This document shows positions 8,401 through 17,040 of a DNA stretch of 64,000 nucleotides, piece after piece (positions within the stretch are counted from its first letter, which is position 1; each line of letters starts with the position of its first letter). The stretch is taken from contig NZ_JAIPUS010000003.1 in assembly GCF_020055675.1 (NCBI RefSeq), forward strand, positions 62,001 through 126,000, given 5' to 3'. A program made the translations under genes and the position numbers. The notes beneath the pieces were generated by a model, which was not told the origin of the DNA, searched no databases, and saw nothing but the letters and a program-made list of their open reading frames with translations. The DNA is from Marivita sp. (GTDB lineage: Bacteria; Pseudomonadota; Alphaproteobacteria; Rhodobacterales; Rhodobacteraceae).

Positions 8401-9630
8401 ATGCGCCGTGTCGTCGTGACAGGATTGGGAATTGTTTCATCCATCGGGAACAATACAACGGAAGTGACCGAGAGCCTGAAGGCGGGCCGTTCGGGGATCA
8501 CCGCGAATGCCGAAATGGCGGAACATGGGTTCCGCAGCCAGGTGGCCGGGGCCATCGACCTGGACCTCGCTGATCATGTGGACAAGCGCACCCTGCGCTT
8601 CATGGGGCCCGGTGCCGCCTATGCGCATATCGCGATGGGGCAGGCGATTGCCGATGCCGGTCTGACCCAGGCGGATGTGGTGGACCCGATGACCGGGCTG
8701 ATTGCCGGGTCGGGGGGGCCGTCGACCAGTGCCATGCTGGCGGCACACCAGACAGTGCTCAAGACCGGCGGGACCAAGCGGATCGGTCCGTTTGCCGTGC
8801 CCAAGACGATGTCGTCCACGGTGAGTGCCAATCTCGCCACTGCGTATCAGATCAAGGGGATGAATTTCTCGATCACCAGCGCCTGTTCGACCTCCCTGCA
8901 TTGCATCGGCATGGCGGCGCAGCAGATCGCGCTGGGCGCGCAGGACGTGATGTTCGCGGGCGGTGGCGAAGAGCTGGACTGGACATTGTCGTGCCTGTTC
9001 GACGCGATGGGCGCGATGTCATCGAAATATAACGATACGCCACAGAAAGCGTCACGCGCCTTTGACGAAGGGCGCGACGGGTTCGTCATTTCGGGCGGCG
9101 GTGCGATGGTGGTTCTCGAATCGCTGGATCGGGCCTTGGCGCGCGGGGCCACGATCTATGCCGAAGTCACCGGGTTCTCGGCGACCAGTGACGGGGCCGA
9201 CATGGTCGCGCCGTCCGGCGAGGGCGGGGAGCGCGCCATGCGCGGGGCGCTCAGGACTTTGCCGGAGGGGCGCGCCGTCAGCTATATAAATGCGCATGGC
9301 ACGTCGACCCCGGTGGGCGATGTCGGTGAGATCGAAGCGGTGCGGCGCGTCTTCGGCGACGGATCGACACCGCCGGTCAGTTCGACCAAATCCATGACGG
9401 GCCACAGCCAGGGCGCAACTGGCGCGCAAGAGGCGATCTACTGCCTGCTGGCGTTGCGGGACGATTTCATCATCCCGTCGATCAACGTCGAAACGCTTGA
9501 TCCCGCGCTCAAGCCCCAAGAAATCGCAACGGCACTTGTGGAAAATGCAGGGCTGGATACGGTGATGACCAATTCCTTTGGCTTTGGCGGCACCAACGGG
9601 TCGATGTTGATGTCGAAATACTTGGATTGA
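8401..9630 (+). CDS. fabB: 3-oxoacyl-ACP synthase I FabB
   Basis: A 409-aa condensing enzyme that elongates unsaturated acyl-ACP with malonyl-ACP. The thiolase-fold catalytic set is complete: nucleophile Cys in SACSTSLHC (about residue 162), His in NAHGTSTPVGD, and the Lys/His region KSMTGHSQGATGA, followed by FGFGGTNGS. ATG 8401 is chosen over the tracked GTG at 8398 because AAGGAG sits at ideal distance. It follows fabA by about 100 bases and ends 2 bases before fabI, so fabB and fabI are translationally close. FabA and FabB together define the anaerobic unsaturated fatty acid pathway. Confidence 0.97.
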   Translation: MRRVVVTGLGIVSSIGNNTTEVTESLKAGRSGITANAEMAEHGFRSQVAGAIDLDLADHVDKRTLRFMGPGAAYAHIAMGQAIADAGLTQADVVDPMTGLIAGSGGPSTSAMLAAHQTVLKTGGTKRIGPFAVPKTMSSTVSANLATAYQIKGMNFSITSACSTSLHCIGMAAQQIALGAQDVMFAGGGEELDWTLSCLFDAMGAMSSKYNDTPQKASRAFDEGRDGFVISGGGAMVVLESLDRALARGATIYAEVTGFSATSDGADMVAPSGEGGERAMRGALRTLPEGRAVSYINAHGTSTPVGDVGEIEAVRRVFGDGSTPPVSSTKSMTGHSQGATGAQEAIYCLLALRDDFIIPSINVETLDPALKPQEIATALVENAGLDTVMTNSFGFGGTNGSMLMSKYLD

Positions 9631-9632
9631 GC

Positions 9633-10424
9633 ATGAGTGGACAATTGCAGGGCCGTCGCGGCCTTATCATGGGCGTTGCCAACGAACGGTCCCTGGCATG
9701 GGGAATCGCCAAGGCAATGGCCGAGGCCGGGGCGGATCTGGCCTTTACGTACCAGGGCGAGGCATTCGGCAAGCGGCTTGAGCCGTTGGCGGCCAGTGTC
9801 GGGTCCGATTTCATGGTTGATGTCGACGTTACGGATGACGCGTCGATGGATGCCGCCTTCGAGGCCTTGGGCAAGCGGTGGCCGACGATCGATTTTGTTG
9901 TTCACGCGATCGCCTTTTCCGACAAATCCGAATTGCAGGGCCGGATCCTGAACACGTCTCGGGACAATTTCAAAAGCTCGCTCGATATCTCGGCTTACAG
10001 CTTCATTGACGTGGCGCGGCGGGCGCACCCCCTGATGGTCGAAAACGGCGGCACGCTGCTGACTTTGACCTACATGGGATCGACGCGCGTGACGCCGAAT
10101 TACAATGTCATGGGCGTGGCAAAGGCCGCGCTTGAGGCCTCGGTCCGGTATCTTGCCAATGATCTGGGTCCGGAGGGGATTCGCGTCAACGCGATCTCGC
10201 CCGGACCCATGAAAACGCTGGCGGGGGCCGCGATTGGCGGGGCACGCAAGACGTACAAGCATACCGATCAGAACGCGCCGCTGCGGTCGAATGCGACGCT
10301 CGAGGCGGTGGGTGGCACTGCGGTTTACCTTGCTTCGGACGCCGGGGCTTGCACAACGGGCGAGATCCTGCGCGTCGATGGCGGGTTCCATGTTCTGGGG
10401 ATGCCGCAATACGAGCATCTTTGA
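9633..10424 (+). CDS. fabI: Enoyl-ACP reductase (NADH) FabI
   Basis: A 263-aa short-chain dehydrogenase that performs the last reduction of each fatty acid elongation cycle. The nucleotide site is the FabI-type GVANERSLAWGIAKAM rather than a classical GxxxGxG. The catalytic Tyr-x6-Lys is YNVMGVAK, and ISPGPMKTLA follows. ATG 9633 gives the usual N-terminus; the tracked start is a TTG two codons upstream. It is the third gene of the fabABI operon. The motif around the active site is the triclosan-target type. Confidence 0.96.
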   Translation: MSGQLQGRRGLIMGVANERSLAWGIAKAMAEAGADLAFTYQGEAFGKRLEPLAASVGSDFMVDVDVTDDASMDAAFEALGKRWPTIDFVVHAIAFSDKSELQGRILNTSRDNFKSSLDISAYSFIDVARRAHPLMVENGGTLLTLTYMGSTRVTPNYNVMGVAKAALEASVRYLANDLGPEGIRVNAISPGPMKTLAGAAIGGARKTYKHTDQNAPLRSNATLEAVGGTAVYLASDAGACTTGEILRVDGGFHVLGMPQYEHL

Positions 10425-10483
10425 CCCGGATCGGAACAGGGGCCTTGGCGGATCGTTGACGTCGCAAAAGGAGGCTTCCTGTC

Positions 10484-11158
10484 ATGACCCATACGCTGAC
10501 GCTGCAAAGCATCGAACCGGTGACGCACGATACCTATCACCTGGTGTTCAACAAGCCCGACACTTACGATTACGTCCCCGGTCAGGCTTGTGATCTTGCG
10601 CTCGCCCGAGACGGCTGGCGGGACGAGCAACGCCCCTTCACCTTCACCGGGCTGCCCACCGATCCGACGCTGGAATTCGTGATCAAGTCCTATCCCGACC
10701 ATGGCGGCGTCACCGAGCAGATCGGTGGAATGCAGATGACCGATCAGGTCGAGATCGGTGCGCCATGGGGCGCGATCGAAGACAAGGGGCCGGGTATCTT
10801 CATTGCCGGTGGCGCCGGGGTCACGCCGTTCATCGCGGTCCTGAAACGGCGATTGCAAACCCATGGCACCCTCGAAGATTGCCAGCTCGTGTTCTCCAAC
10901 AAGACCGAGGCCGACATCATCCTGCGAGAGACGTTTACGTCGATGCCGGGGTTGACCTGTCATTTCGTCGTGACGGATGATCCCGACAGTGAATTTTCTC
11001 GCGACAGGATTGATGCGGAGTTCCTGGAAGGCATCATCGAAGGTTCGGACGGCCCGATCTATGTGTGCGGCCCCGAGCCGATGATCGCCGACATCCAGGC
11101 TGCGCTCTTGTCATTGGGGGTCGGGGAAAGCCGGATCGTGACGGAGGATCTGGACTGA
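10484..11158 (+). CDS. Ferredoxin/flavodoxin reductase-like flavoprotein
   Basis: A 224-aa two-domain oxidoreductase of the ferredoxin-NADP reductase superfamily. The FAD domain shows RPFTFTG, the flavin-binding RxY(T/S)-type block, and the NAD(P) domain shows GGAGVTPFIAVL and YVCGPEPMI. It lacks a 2Fe-2S C-terminal domain, so it would need a separate electron partner. The start at ATG 10484 follows AAAGGAGG. It is 59 bases downstream of fabI and converges on the next minus-strand gene with 12 bases between. The partner and physiological role are not evident; a reductase feeding a flavodoxin, ferredoxin or globin is possible. Confidence 0.88.
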   Translation: MTHTLTLQSIEPVTHDTYHLVFNKPDTYDYVPGQACDLALARDGWRDEQRPFTFTGLPTDPTLEFVIKSYPDHGGVTEQIGGMQMTDQVEIGAPWGAIEDKGPGIFIAGGAGVTPFIAVLKRRLQTHGTLEDCQLVFSNKTEADIILRETFTSMPGLTCHFVVTDDPDSEFSRDRIDAEFLEGIIEGSDGPIYVCGPEPMIADIQAALLSLGVGESRIVTEDLD

Positions 11159-11170
11159 CCGAAGGCCAGG

Positions 11171-12037
11171 TCAGAACCACTGGCCCGATTCCATCAACCC
11201 CAAGTCCAGCAATTGCCGCGAGTGCCATTCAAAGGGCACCGAATTGTGCCAGCAAAAGGTGTCGATCGAAAACGTGGAGCCGGGGTTGCGCTTGAGCGCC
11301 TTGGCCGTGCGGAATGATACCACGGCCGCCGTCAGGTTGTGATGCCACGGACAGGAATAGGTGTTGTACTCCTCGTCATTGAACGTGTGGTCCTGCCGCA
11401 ATTCGAGCCCGGGCCTGGCCCGAAAGATCGCGATGCGGTCGATCTTGCGGCGCTCTGCGGGAACATGTTCCTCGTAGCGCCAGCGCAAGCCGCCGAAGAA
11501 ATCGAGCTGCCGGTCCCGGGGATGGTGCGTGACCGGGTCGAGACGACCAAGCGCATAATACCCTGACCGGTCGAGATGTGCGTCGTCCAGGCACACGGCG
11601 TCGGGATGGGTGTCCAGATCCCCGGCATAGAGATCGACCGCATAACACAGCATCGCGTCGCGCCGTTCTTCGGTGTGAAAGGCCAAAAGCTCTGTGATCG
11701 TGCGCGTTTCACAGAACGGGAAGAACAGGTACTCGGTATTGTAACAGGTGTAGAACCAGACGCCGGGCGCCTTGGCGATGATCGCATTCACGATCTCTTC
11801 GCGGTTGTTGTCACGGGCGAGGTCGGCGTCGACCCGAATGATCTGCTCGGCCACGTCGTCTGCCACTGAAAACGTCGGTGACATGAAAGCGACCACCGAT
11901 GCAAACCCGAGTTGCAGGTTGTGCCGGAGCGTCGTGTCGATCTCGACCGCGTCTTCGACAAAGACAAGCGCCACCGGCCCCTTGGCAATCGCGCGGGGGG
12001 CCTTTGAAAGAAACTCCGTGTAGCCTGCAAAACGCAT
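11171..12037 (-). CDS. Uncharacterised 288-aa protein, possibly glycosyltransferase-like
   Basis: The start is set at ATG 12037 (MRFAGYTEFL); the tracked 735-aa ORF continues antisense through miaB and is not real beyond this point. I see an N-terminal alpha/beta pattern (GPVALVFVEDAVEID...HNLQLGFASVVAFMS) like the first half of GT-A glycosyltransferases of the family-2 type. It has many aromatic and His residues (WFYTCYNTEYLFFPF, CPWHHN) but no clear DxD motif. It is cytosolic, with no signal peptide. It is divergent from miaB by 111 bases and convergent with the flavoprotein gene. The glycosyltransferase assignment is weak and may be an inactive relative. Confidence 0.8.
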   Translation of the reverse strand: MRFAGYTEFLSKAPRAIAKGPVALVFVEDAVEIDTTLRHNLQLGFASVVAFMSPTFSVADDVAEQIIRVDADLARDNNREEIVNAIIAKAPGVWFYTCYNTEYLFFPFCETRTITELLAFHTEERRDAMLCYAVDLYAGDLDTHPDAVCLDDAHLDRSGYYALGRLDPVTHHPRDRQLDFFGGLRWRYEEHVPAERRKIDRIAIFRARPGLELRQDHTFNDEEYNTYSCPWHHNLTAAVVSFRTAKALKRNPGSTFSIDTFCWHNSVPFEWHSRQLLDLGLMESGQWF

Positions 12038-12148
12038 GAAGGGTCCTCTGCGGGAATTTTTCGCAGAATCGATGAAAAAAGCGTGCATTGCAAGACAGGG
12101 GTGACATGCGGTATCGCCACGCTCTGAACCTGCCCGGAGGACTCGACC

Positions 12149-13471
12149 ATGTCTGAGCCGAAAAAGCTGTATATCAAAACCTATGGCTGTCAGATGAACG
12201 TCTATGACAGCGAACGCATGGCCGAGGTGCTGGGCGGTCGGGGCTATGTCGAGACGCAAACGCCCGATGATGCAGACATGATCCTGCTCAACACCTGCCA
12301 TATCCGCGAGAAAGCGGCGGAAAAGGTCTATTCCGAGCTGGGCCGTTTCAAGGGGCTGAAGGCAGACAAGCCGGGCCTGAAGATCGGTGTCGCCGGCTGC
12401 GTCGCGCAGGCCGAGGGTGAGGAGATCATGCGCCGCCAGCCGATGGTCGATCTGGTTGTCGGCCCGCAAAGCTATCATCGTCTGCCAGAGCTGGAAGCGA
12501 AGGCGCAAGGCGGCGAAAAGGCGCTGGACACCGATTTTCCCGAAGAGGACAAGTTCGAGGTTCTCAAGAACCGCCCCAAGGCCCGGCGTGGCCCGACCGC
12601 GTTCCTGACCGTGCAGGAAGGCTGCGACAAGTTCTGCGCCTTCTGCGTGGTGCCCTATACGCGCGGGGCAGAAGTCAGCCGTCCGGCGGATCGTGTCTTG
12701 ACCGAGGCACGCGACCTGGTGGAACGCGGCGTCCGCGAAATCACCTTGCTGGGCCAGAACGTGAACGCCTATCACGGCGCCGGGCAGGGTGGCGACTGGT
12801 CTCTGGCGCGTCTGATCTGGGCGCTCAACGATATCGACGGGCTGGAGCGTATCCGCTTCACCACCAGCCACCCCAACGACATGACAGACGACCTGATCGA
12901 GGCACATGGCACCTGTCCGAAACTGATGCCCTATCTGCACCTGCCGGTGCAGTCCGGCTCTGATCGTATCCTCAAGCGGATGAACCGGCAGCACACGGCG
13001 GAAAGCTATCTGGCGATCATCGACAAGCTGCGCGCCGCGCGGTCCGATTTGCTCTTGTCCGGCGATTTCATCGTCGGCTTCCCCGAAGAGACCGAAGAGG
13101 ATTTCCAGGCGACCTTGGACATCATCCGCGCGTCGAATTACGGCTATGCCTACAGCTTCAAATACTCCACCCGGCCCGGCACGCCCGCGGCCGAACGCGA
13201 CCAGTTGAGCGAAGACGTCAAGGACGACCGCCTGCAGCGTTTGCAGGCCCTGATCACCGAACAGCAGAAGGCAGCCCAGGATGCGATGCTGGGCCAGGAG
13301 GTCGGGGTTCTGTTCGAAAAGCCGGGGCGCCTGCCGGGGCAGATGGTGGGCAAGTCCGATCACTTGCACGCGGTGCACGTCAAGGCAGACGGCTTGCAGG
13401 CTGGCGATCTGCGACGCGTGCGCATCGTCGAGTCGGGACGCAATTCGCTCAAGGGCGAGCTGGCGGAGTGA
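12149..13471 (+). CDS. miaB: tRNA-2-methylthio-N6-dimethylallyladenosine synthase MiaB
   Basis: A 440-aa radical-SAM methylthiotransferase that converts i6A37 to ms2i6A37 in tRNAs reading UNN codons. Domains in order are the N-terminal MTTase domain with its Fe-S cysteines ([23 protein letters not shown]), the radical-SAM CxxxCxxC (GCDKFCAFC) at about residue 157, and a C-terminal TRAM domain ([10 protein letters not shown]...). The length is standard. The start at ATG 12149 follows CCCGGAGG. It is a single gene, and the short gap to the next gene contains no clear terminator. Confidence 0.97.
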   Translation: MSEPKKLYIKTYGCQMNVYDSERMAEVLGGRGYVETQTPDDADMILLNTCHIREKAAEKVYSELGRFKGLKADKPGLKIGVAGCVAQAEGEEIMRRQPMVDLVVGPQSYHRLPELEAKAQGGEKALDTDFPEEDKFEVLKNRPKARRGPTAFLTVQEGCDKFCAFCVVPYTRGAEVSRPADRVLTEARDLVERGVREITLLGQNVNAYHGAGQGGDWSLARLIWALNDIDGLERIRFTTSHPNDMTDDLIEAHGTCPKLMPYLHLPVQSGSDRILKRMNRQHTAESYLAIIDKLRAARSDLLLSGDFIVGFPEETEEDFQATLDIIRASNYGYAYSFKYSTRPGTPAAERDQLSEDVKDDRLQRLQALITEQQKAAQDAMLGQEVGVLFEKPGRLPGQMVGKSDHLHAVHVKADGLQAGDLRRVRIVESGRNSLKGELAE

Positions 13472-13599
13472 CGCAAGGGTGACGCACCTACGACATCTTG
13501 AGGTTTACCCTTCCAAGCCCCGCTGTCTTTGGTAGTATGCAGGTGAATCGGGTGTTTTGGCTCCGGGCAGGACAGGCACCACCGTCGAGGGGTATGTGA

Positions 13600-14130
13600 A
13601 TGATGAGTCGTTTGACCGTGTTGGTCTTCAGCGTGGCGCTGGCCGTGCCCCAGTTCGGCATGGCGCAACAGGCGGAAAAATACATCCCCGGGGTCTGGAT
13701 CGATCCGGATGGCTGTGAACACTGGGCCATGGATGACGGGATCGAAGGGTTCATGAGCCCGCATCTGCGCCGCGATGGAACGCCGGTCTGCCACGAGATC
13801 AGCCGCTGTGGCGTCGTGCCCACCGACACGATGTTCGACACCGGCAGCGCGCGGATCTCCCCTGCCGGCGTCGCGGGGCTGCGACGGTTCTTCGCGTCGC
13901 GGTCGGCCAACGGGTTCGTGATCGAAGGCCATACCGACAGCCGCGCCTCCGAGGCTTACAACATGAGGTTGAGCAAACAGCGCGCCCGGGCGGTCGCCCA
14001 AGTCGCGCAACAGGCGGGCGCGCGGGTTTATTCTGTTCGGGGGTTCGGCGAAGGCCGCCCCACCGCCAGCAATGCAAGTGCGGCCGGAATGGCCGAGAAT
14101 CGCCGGGTGGAAATCCTGTGCCTGCGCTGA
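13600..14130 (+). CDS. OmpA-family protein with an N-terminal WIDPxGCxHW module
   Basis: A 176-aa protein with a signal peptide (LTVLVFSVALAVPQFGMAQQ). A short module GVWIDPDGCEHWAMDDGIEGF with paired Cys follows, and then a C-terminal OmpA-like domain (TMFDTGSARISPAG, GHTDSRASEAYN, LSKQRARAV, NRRVEI). The Asp and Arg that bind diaminopimelate of peptidoglycan are visible in GHTDSR and ENRRVE. It is likely a periplasmic or outer-membrane protein anchored to the cell wall. The next gene encodes a lipoprotein carrying the same N-terminal module, so the two probably arose by duplication and may act together. Confidence 0.88.
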   Translation: MMSRLTVLVFSVALAVPQFGMAQQAEKYIPGVWIDPDGCEHWAMDDGIEGFMSPHLRRDGTPVCHEISRCGVVPTDTMFDTGSARISPAGVAGLRRFFASRSANGFVIEGHTDSRASEAYNMRLSKQRARAVAQVAQQAGARVYSVRGFGEGRPTASNASAAGMAENRRVEILCLR

Positions 14131-14141
14131 GGAGACCCGCG

Positions 14142-14444
14142 ATGCTTCGGATCACCATGTTAACCCTCGTTTGCGTGTCCTTGGCGGCCTGTGAAAGGTC
14201 GACCCCCGACAAAAGCGTCGATCGTGGCTGGGATGCCAAGCCGCTGAGCGAATTGCAGGCGGGTATCTGGATTGATCCGAACGGCTGCGATCACTGGATC
14301 ATCGACGACGGGGTTGAAGGGTACCTGACGCCGCGGCTCGATGCGCGGGGCCGGCCGATCTGTTCGGGCAATGCCGATGAACCCAACACCGCGATCGGCA
14401 ATTTCAAGGCTGGATCGACCGGGCTGATCGGGGACCCTCTTTGA
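14142..14444 (+). CDS. Small lipoprotein with the same WIDPxGCxHW module
   Basis: A 100-aa protein started at ATG 14142, 11 bases after the OmpA-like gene, with GGAG upstream. It has a lipobox (VSLAAC) for lipidation. The mature part is dominated by AGIWIDPNGCDHWIIDDGVEGY, nearly the same as the module in the upstream OmpA-like protein, including the Cys and the later Cys in RPIC. It lacks the OmpA domain. The module has no function known to me. Two genes sharing it suggest a cell-envelope pair, perhaps linked by disulfides or binding a common ligand. Confidence 0.82.
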   Translation: MLRITMLTLVCVSLAACERSTPDKSVDRGWDAKPLSELQAGIWIDPNGCDHWIIDDGVEGYLTPRLDARGRPICSGNADEPNTAIGNFKAGSTGLIGDPL

Positions 14445-14519
14445 TCGGTGGGGTGAGCGCTTGCGCTGCGTGACGGAACTTGACACCCTGATGCCGCCAC
14501 CCTTGATCCGGAGACCCGC

Positions 14520-15497
14520 GTGACCACAGACATATTGTCAGATGCGCTTGTAGAATTCCCTGATAACCGTTTGCTGATCGACCTGTGCGGCGAATATGAC
14601 CGCAACCTGACCGAGATCGAAACGCGATTGGGCGTGCAGATCCTGCGCCGGGGGAACCAGTTGGCGATCCATGGTGACCGCGATGCGCAGGCCGACGCCC
14701 GCGAGGTGCTCATGGCGCTCTACCAGCGTCTCGAACAGGGCAAGAGTGTCAATCCCGCCGATATTGACCGCGAGTTTCGCATGGCGCCCGAGGACGCGGT
14801 GCCCGAGGGCCAGATCGAGATGTTCGAGGGCGGCAAGGTCGAAATCAAGACCCGCAAGAAGTTGGTGGAGCCGCGGACCGATGCGCAAAAAGCCTATGTC
14901 CGGTCGCTGTTCGAAAACGAACTGGCGTTCGGTATCGGGCCTGCGGGCACGGGCAAGACCTATCTGGCGGTGGCAGTGGGCGTGAACATGTTCATCACCG
15001 GGCAGGTCGACAAGATCATCCTGAGCCGTCCGGCAGTCGAGGCGGGCGAAAAGCTGGGCTACCTGCCGGGCGACATGAAGGACAAGGTCGATCCCTACAT
15101 GCAGCCGCTTTACGATGCGCTGAACGATTTTCTGCCAGGCAAGCAACTGGCGCGGATGATCGAGGAAAAGACCGTCGAGATCGCGCCCCTGGCCTTCATG
15201 CGCGGTCGGACGCTGTCCAACGCCTTCGTGGTGCTGGACGAAGCGCAGAACGCCACCTCGATGCAGATGAAGATGTTCCTGACCCGCCTTGGCGAAGGGT
15301 CGCGCATGGTGGTCACGGGCGACCGGACACAGGTCGATCTGCCGCGCGGCGTTGCCTCTGGCCTTTCGGATGCGGAACGGTTGCTCAAGACGATCCCGAA
15401 AATCAGCTTCAATTACTTCACCGGCAAGGATGTTGTGCGCCACCCGCTTGTGGCGGCGATCATCGACGCCTATGAGCAGGATGCGGAGACGCCCTGA
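14520..15497 (+). CDS. ybeZ: PhoH-family ATPase (YbeZ)
   Basis: A 325-aa protein with a GTG start preceded by CGGAG. The N-terminal ~100 residues form a KH-like RNA-binding region. The P-loop ATPase domain carries Walker A GPAGTGKTYLAV (about residue 142) and Walker B VVLDEAQN. PhoH/YbeZ interacts with YbeY and is implicated in ribosome quality control or rRNA processing. It is followed by ybeY, corC and lnt, the same order as the E. coli ybeZYX-lnt operon. A dispersed GC-rich repeat lies in the 58-base gap before ybeY. Confidence 0.95.
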   Translation: MTTDILSDALVEFPDNRLLIDLCGEYDRNLTEIETRLGVQILRRGNQLAIHGDRDAQADAREVLMALYQRLEQGKSVNPADIDREFRMAPEDAVPEGQIEMFEGGKVEIKTRKKLVEPRTDAQKAYVRSLFENELAFGIGPAGTGKTYLAVAVGVNMFITGQVDKIILSRPAVEAGEKLGYLPGDMKDKVDPYMQPLYDALNDFLPGKQLARMIEEKTVEIAPLAFMRGRTLSNAFVVLDEAQNATSMQMKMFLTRLGEGSRMVVTGDRTQVDLPRGVASGLSDAERLLKTIPKISFNYFTGKDVVRHPLVAAIIDAYEQDAETP

Positions 15498-15498
15498 T

Positions 15499-15545
15499 CT
15501 TCATCTTGCCAGATAAACTCCGGGGGTTTGGGGGCTGGCCCCCAA
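15499..15545 (+). repeat. Dispersed GC-rich palindromic repeat, copy 1
   Basis: CTTCATCTTGCC, then AAACTCCGGGGG and GGGGGCTGGCCCCC, fill the gap between phoH and ybeY. The GGGGGCTGGCCCCC part is self-complementary. The same blocks occur at 48766-48823, and degenerate versions on the other strand at 25259 and 45010. Elements of this kind are frequent in intergenic DNA of Rhodobacteraceae genomes as far as I recall. Confidence 0.75.
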
Positions 15546-15555
15546 TGGACAGCCA

Positions 15556-16098
15556 GTGACCACATTGACCGACATCGTCATCGAGGACCCGCGCTGGACA
15601 GCGACCGGCTTTGCGTCGCTGGCCGAACAGGCCGCCTGCACCGCACTGGACTATCTGGCGTTGCCGATTGCCGGGTATGAAATCGCGATCCTGGCCTGTG
15701 ACGATCCCCGCATTGCCCGGCTGAACACCGAATTTCGCGGCAAACCTGCCCCCACCAATGTCCTGAGCTGGCCCGCCCTTGATCTTGCGCCCGACAGGGA
15801 TGGCGAAACGCCCGCCGCTCCGCCGCCGCCCGATCCGCTCATGGGCGAGGCGCTGGGCGATATCGCCATTGCTTATGAAACCTGCCTGCGGGAGGCTCAA
15901 GCCGCGGGCAAACCGCTGCGCGATCACATCACCCATCTGGTTGTGCACGGGGTGTTGCATCTTTTGGGTTACGATCACATTCGTGACCGTGATGCCACGT
16001 TGATGGAAGCTATTGAAGGGCGGATACTTGGCAAGATGGGGATCGCGGACCCATATATCGAGTATCAGGCCCGGGACGGGTCCCATTGGAACAGGTAA
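15556..16098 (+). CDS. ybeY: Endoribonuclease YbeY (16S rRNA maturation)
   Basis: A 180-aa metal-dependent RNase acting in 16S rRNA 3'-end maturation and ribosome quality control. The zinc motif H-x3-H-x5-H is plainly visible in HLVVHGVLHLLGYDH. The N-terminal part (NTEFRGKPAPTNVLSWP) matches the family's conserved block. The start is a GTG at 15556. A Pro-rich stretch (AAPPPPDP) sits before the zinc helix. It follows phoH and precedes the CorC-like gene, and all likely belong to one transcription unit. Confidence 0.95.
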   Translation: MTTLTDIVIEDPRWTATGFASLAEQAACTALDYLALPIAGYEIAILACDDPRIARLNTEFRGKPAPTNVLSWPALDLAPDRDGETPAAPPPPDPLMGEALGDIAIAYETCLREAQAAGKPLRDHITHLVVHGVLHLLGYDHIRDRDATLMEAIEGRILGKMGIADPYIEYQARDGSHWNR

Positions 16099-16100
16099 AG

Positions 16101-17036
16101 ATGGACGACAACGACGACTCGTCTAACGCGGCGCAGGGCGCGCGAGGGACGGACAACACAACAATGGAGCGCGGATTTCTGACGCGGGTGCGCGGCATGT
16201 TCGGCGGCACCGAGTCCGAGGGTGCAAGCGTGCCATCACCCCAGGTAAGCCGAGCAATGACACCCATACACGGCATGATGAACCTGCGCCGCATGCGCGT
16301 CGAGGATGTTGCGGTGCCGCGCGCCGATATCGTTTCGGTCTCGGATGCGATCACCAAGGAAGAGCTGGTCGGTGTCTTCCGCGAAAGCGGGATGACCCGG
16401 TTGCCGATCTATACCGGCACGCTCGATACACCGATTGGCATGGCGCATCTCAAGGATATCGCGCTCAAATACGGCTTCAATGGCGACAACGGTGATTTCG
16501 ACCTCAAGGAGATGCTGCGGCCGCTCTTGTTCGTGCCGCCGTCGATGCCGATCGGTGTCCTTTTGGCGAAGATGCAGACCGAGCGGCGGCACATGGCCTT
16601 GGTGATCGATGAATATGGCGGGGTTGACGGGCTGGTGACGATCGAGGACCTGATCGAACAGGTCATCGGCGACATCGAGGACGAACACGATCTTGACGAA
16701 GGTCGCAATTTCACCCGCGAAAAGCAGGGCGTCTACCTTGCGTTCGCCCGCACCCCGCTTGAGGAATTCGAGGCCGAGATCGGCATGGGGCTGACGCATC
16801 ATGACGATATCGACGGCGAGGAAATCGATACGCTTGGAGGGCTGGTCTTCATGCTGGCCGGCCATGTGCCCGCCCGGGGCGAGGTCGTGCCGCACCCGCA
16901 AGGCCCCGAGTTCGAGGTGATCGACGCCGATCCCCGCCGCATAAAACGCATGCGGGTTAGGTTGATCTCCACCGCCAAGGGGGACATGGCGCGGGCGCAC
17001 GAGGCTGCCGACGCCGCGACGGCCCCCAGCGCCTGA
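16101..17036 (+). CDS. CBS-domain CorC/HlyC-family protein (YbeX)
   Basis: A 311-aa cytosolic protein started at ATG 16101 (MDDNDD), just after the ybeY stop. It has an N-terminal linker, two CBS domains (about 60-190, MTPIHGMMNLRRMRVEDVAVPRAD.. and MALVIDEYGGVDGLVTIEDLIEQVIGDIEDEHD), and a CorC_HlyC C-terminal domain (GLTHHDDIDGEEIDTLGGLV). It corresponds to YbeX/CorC, linked to Mg/Co efflux and to ribosome metabolism. Position between ybeY and lnt is conserved in proteobacteria. It has no membrane helices, unlike the longer transporters of the superfamily. Confidence 0.92.
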   Translation: MDDNDDSSNAAQGARGTDNTTMERGFLTRVRGMFGGTESEGASVPSPQVSRAMTPIHGMMNLRRMRVEDVAVPRADIVSVSDAITKEELVGVFRESGMTRLPIYTGTLDTPIGMAHLKDIALKYGFNGDNGDFDLKEMLRPLLFVPPSMPIGVLLAKMQTERRHMALVIDEYGGVDGLVTIEDLIEQVIGDIEDEHDLDEGRNFTREKQGVYLAFARTPLEEFEAEIGMGLTHHDDIDGEEIDTLGGLVFMLAGHVPARGEVVPHPQGPEFEVIDADPRRIKRMRVRLISTAKGDMARAHEAADAATAPSA

Positions 17037-17040
17037 TACC

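Noticed and set aside
8903-9630. Long minus-strand ORFs across fabB and fabI (9052-9519, 9438-10418)
   Set aside because: They are antisense to genes with full catalytic motifs; GC-rich codon bias creates long open frames on the other strand.
11171-13378. 735-codon minus-strand ORF
   Set aside because: Only the part up to ATG 12037 is protein-like. The remainder is antisense to miaB, whose radical-SAM motifs are certain.
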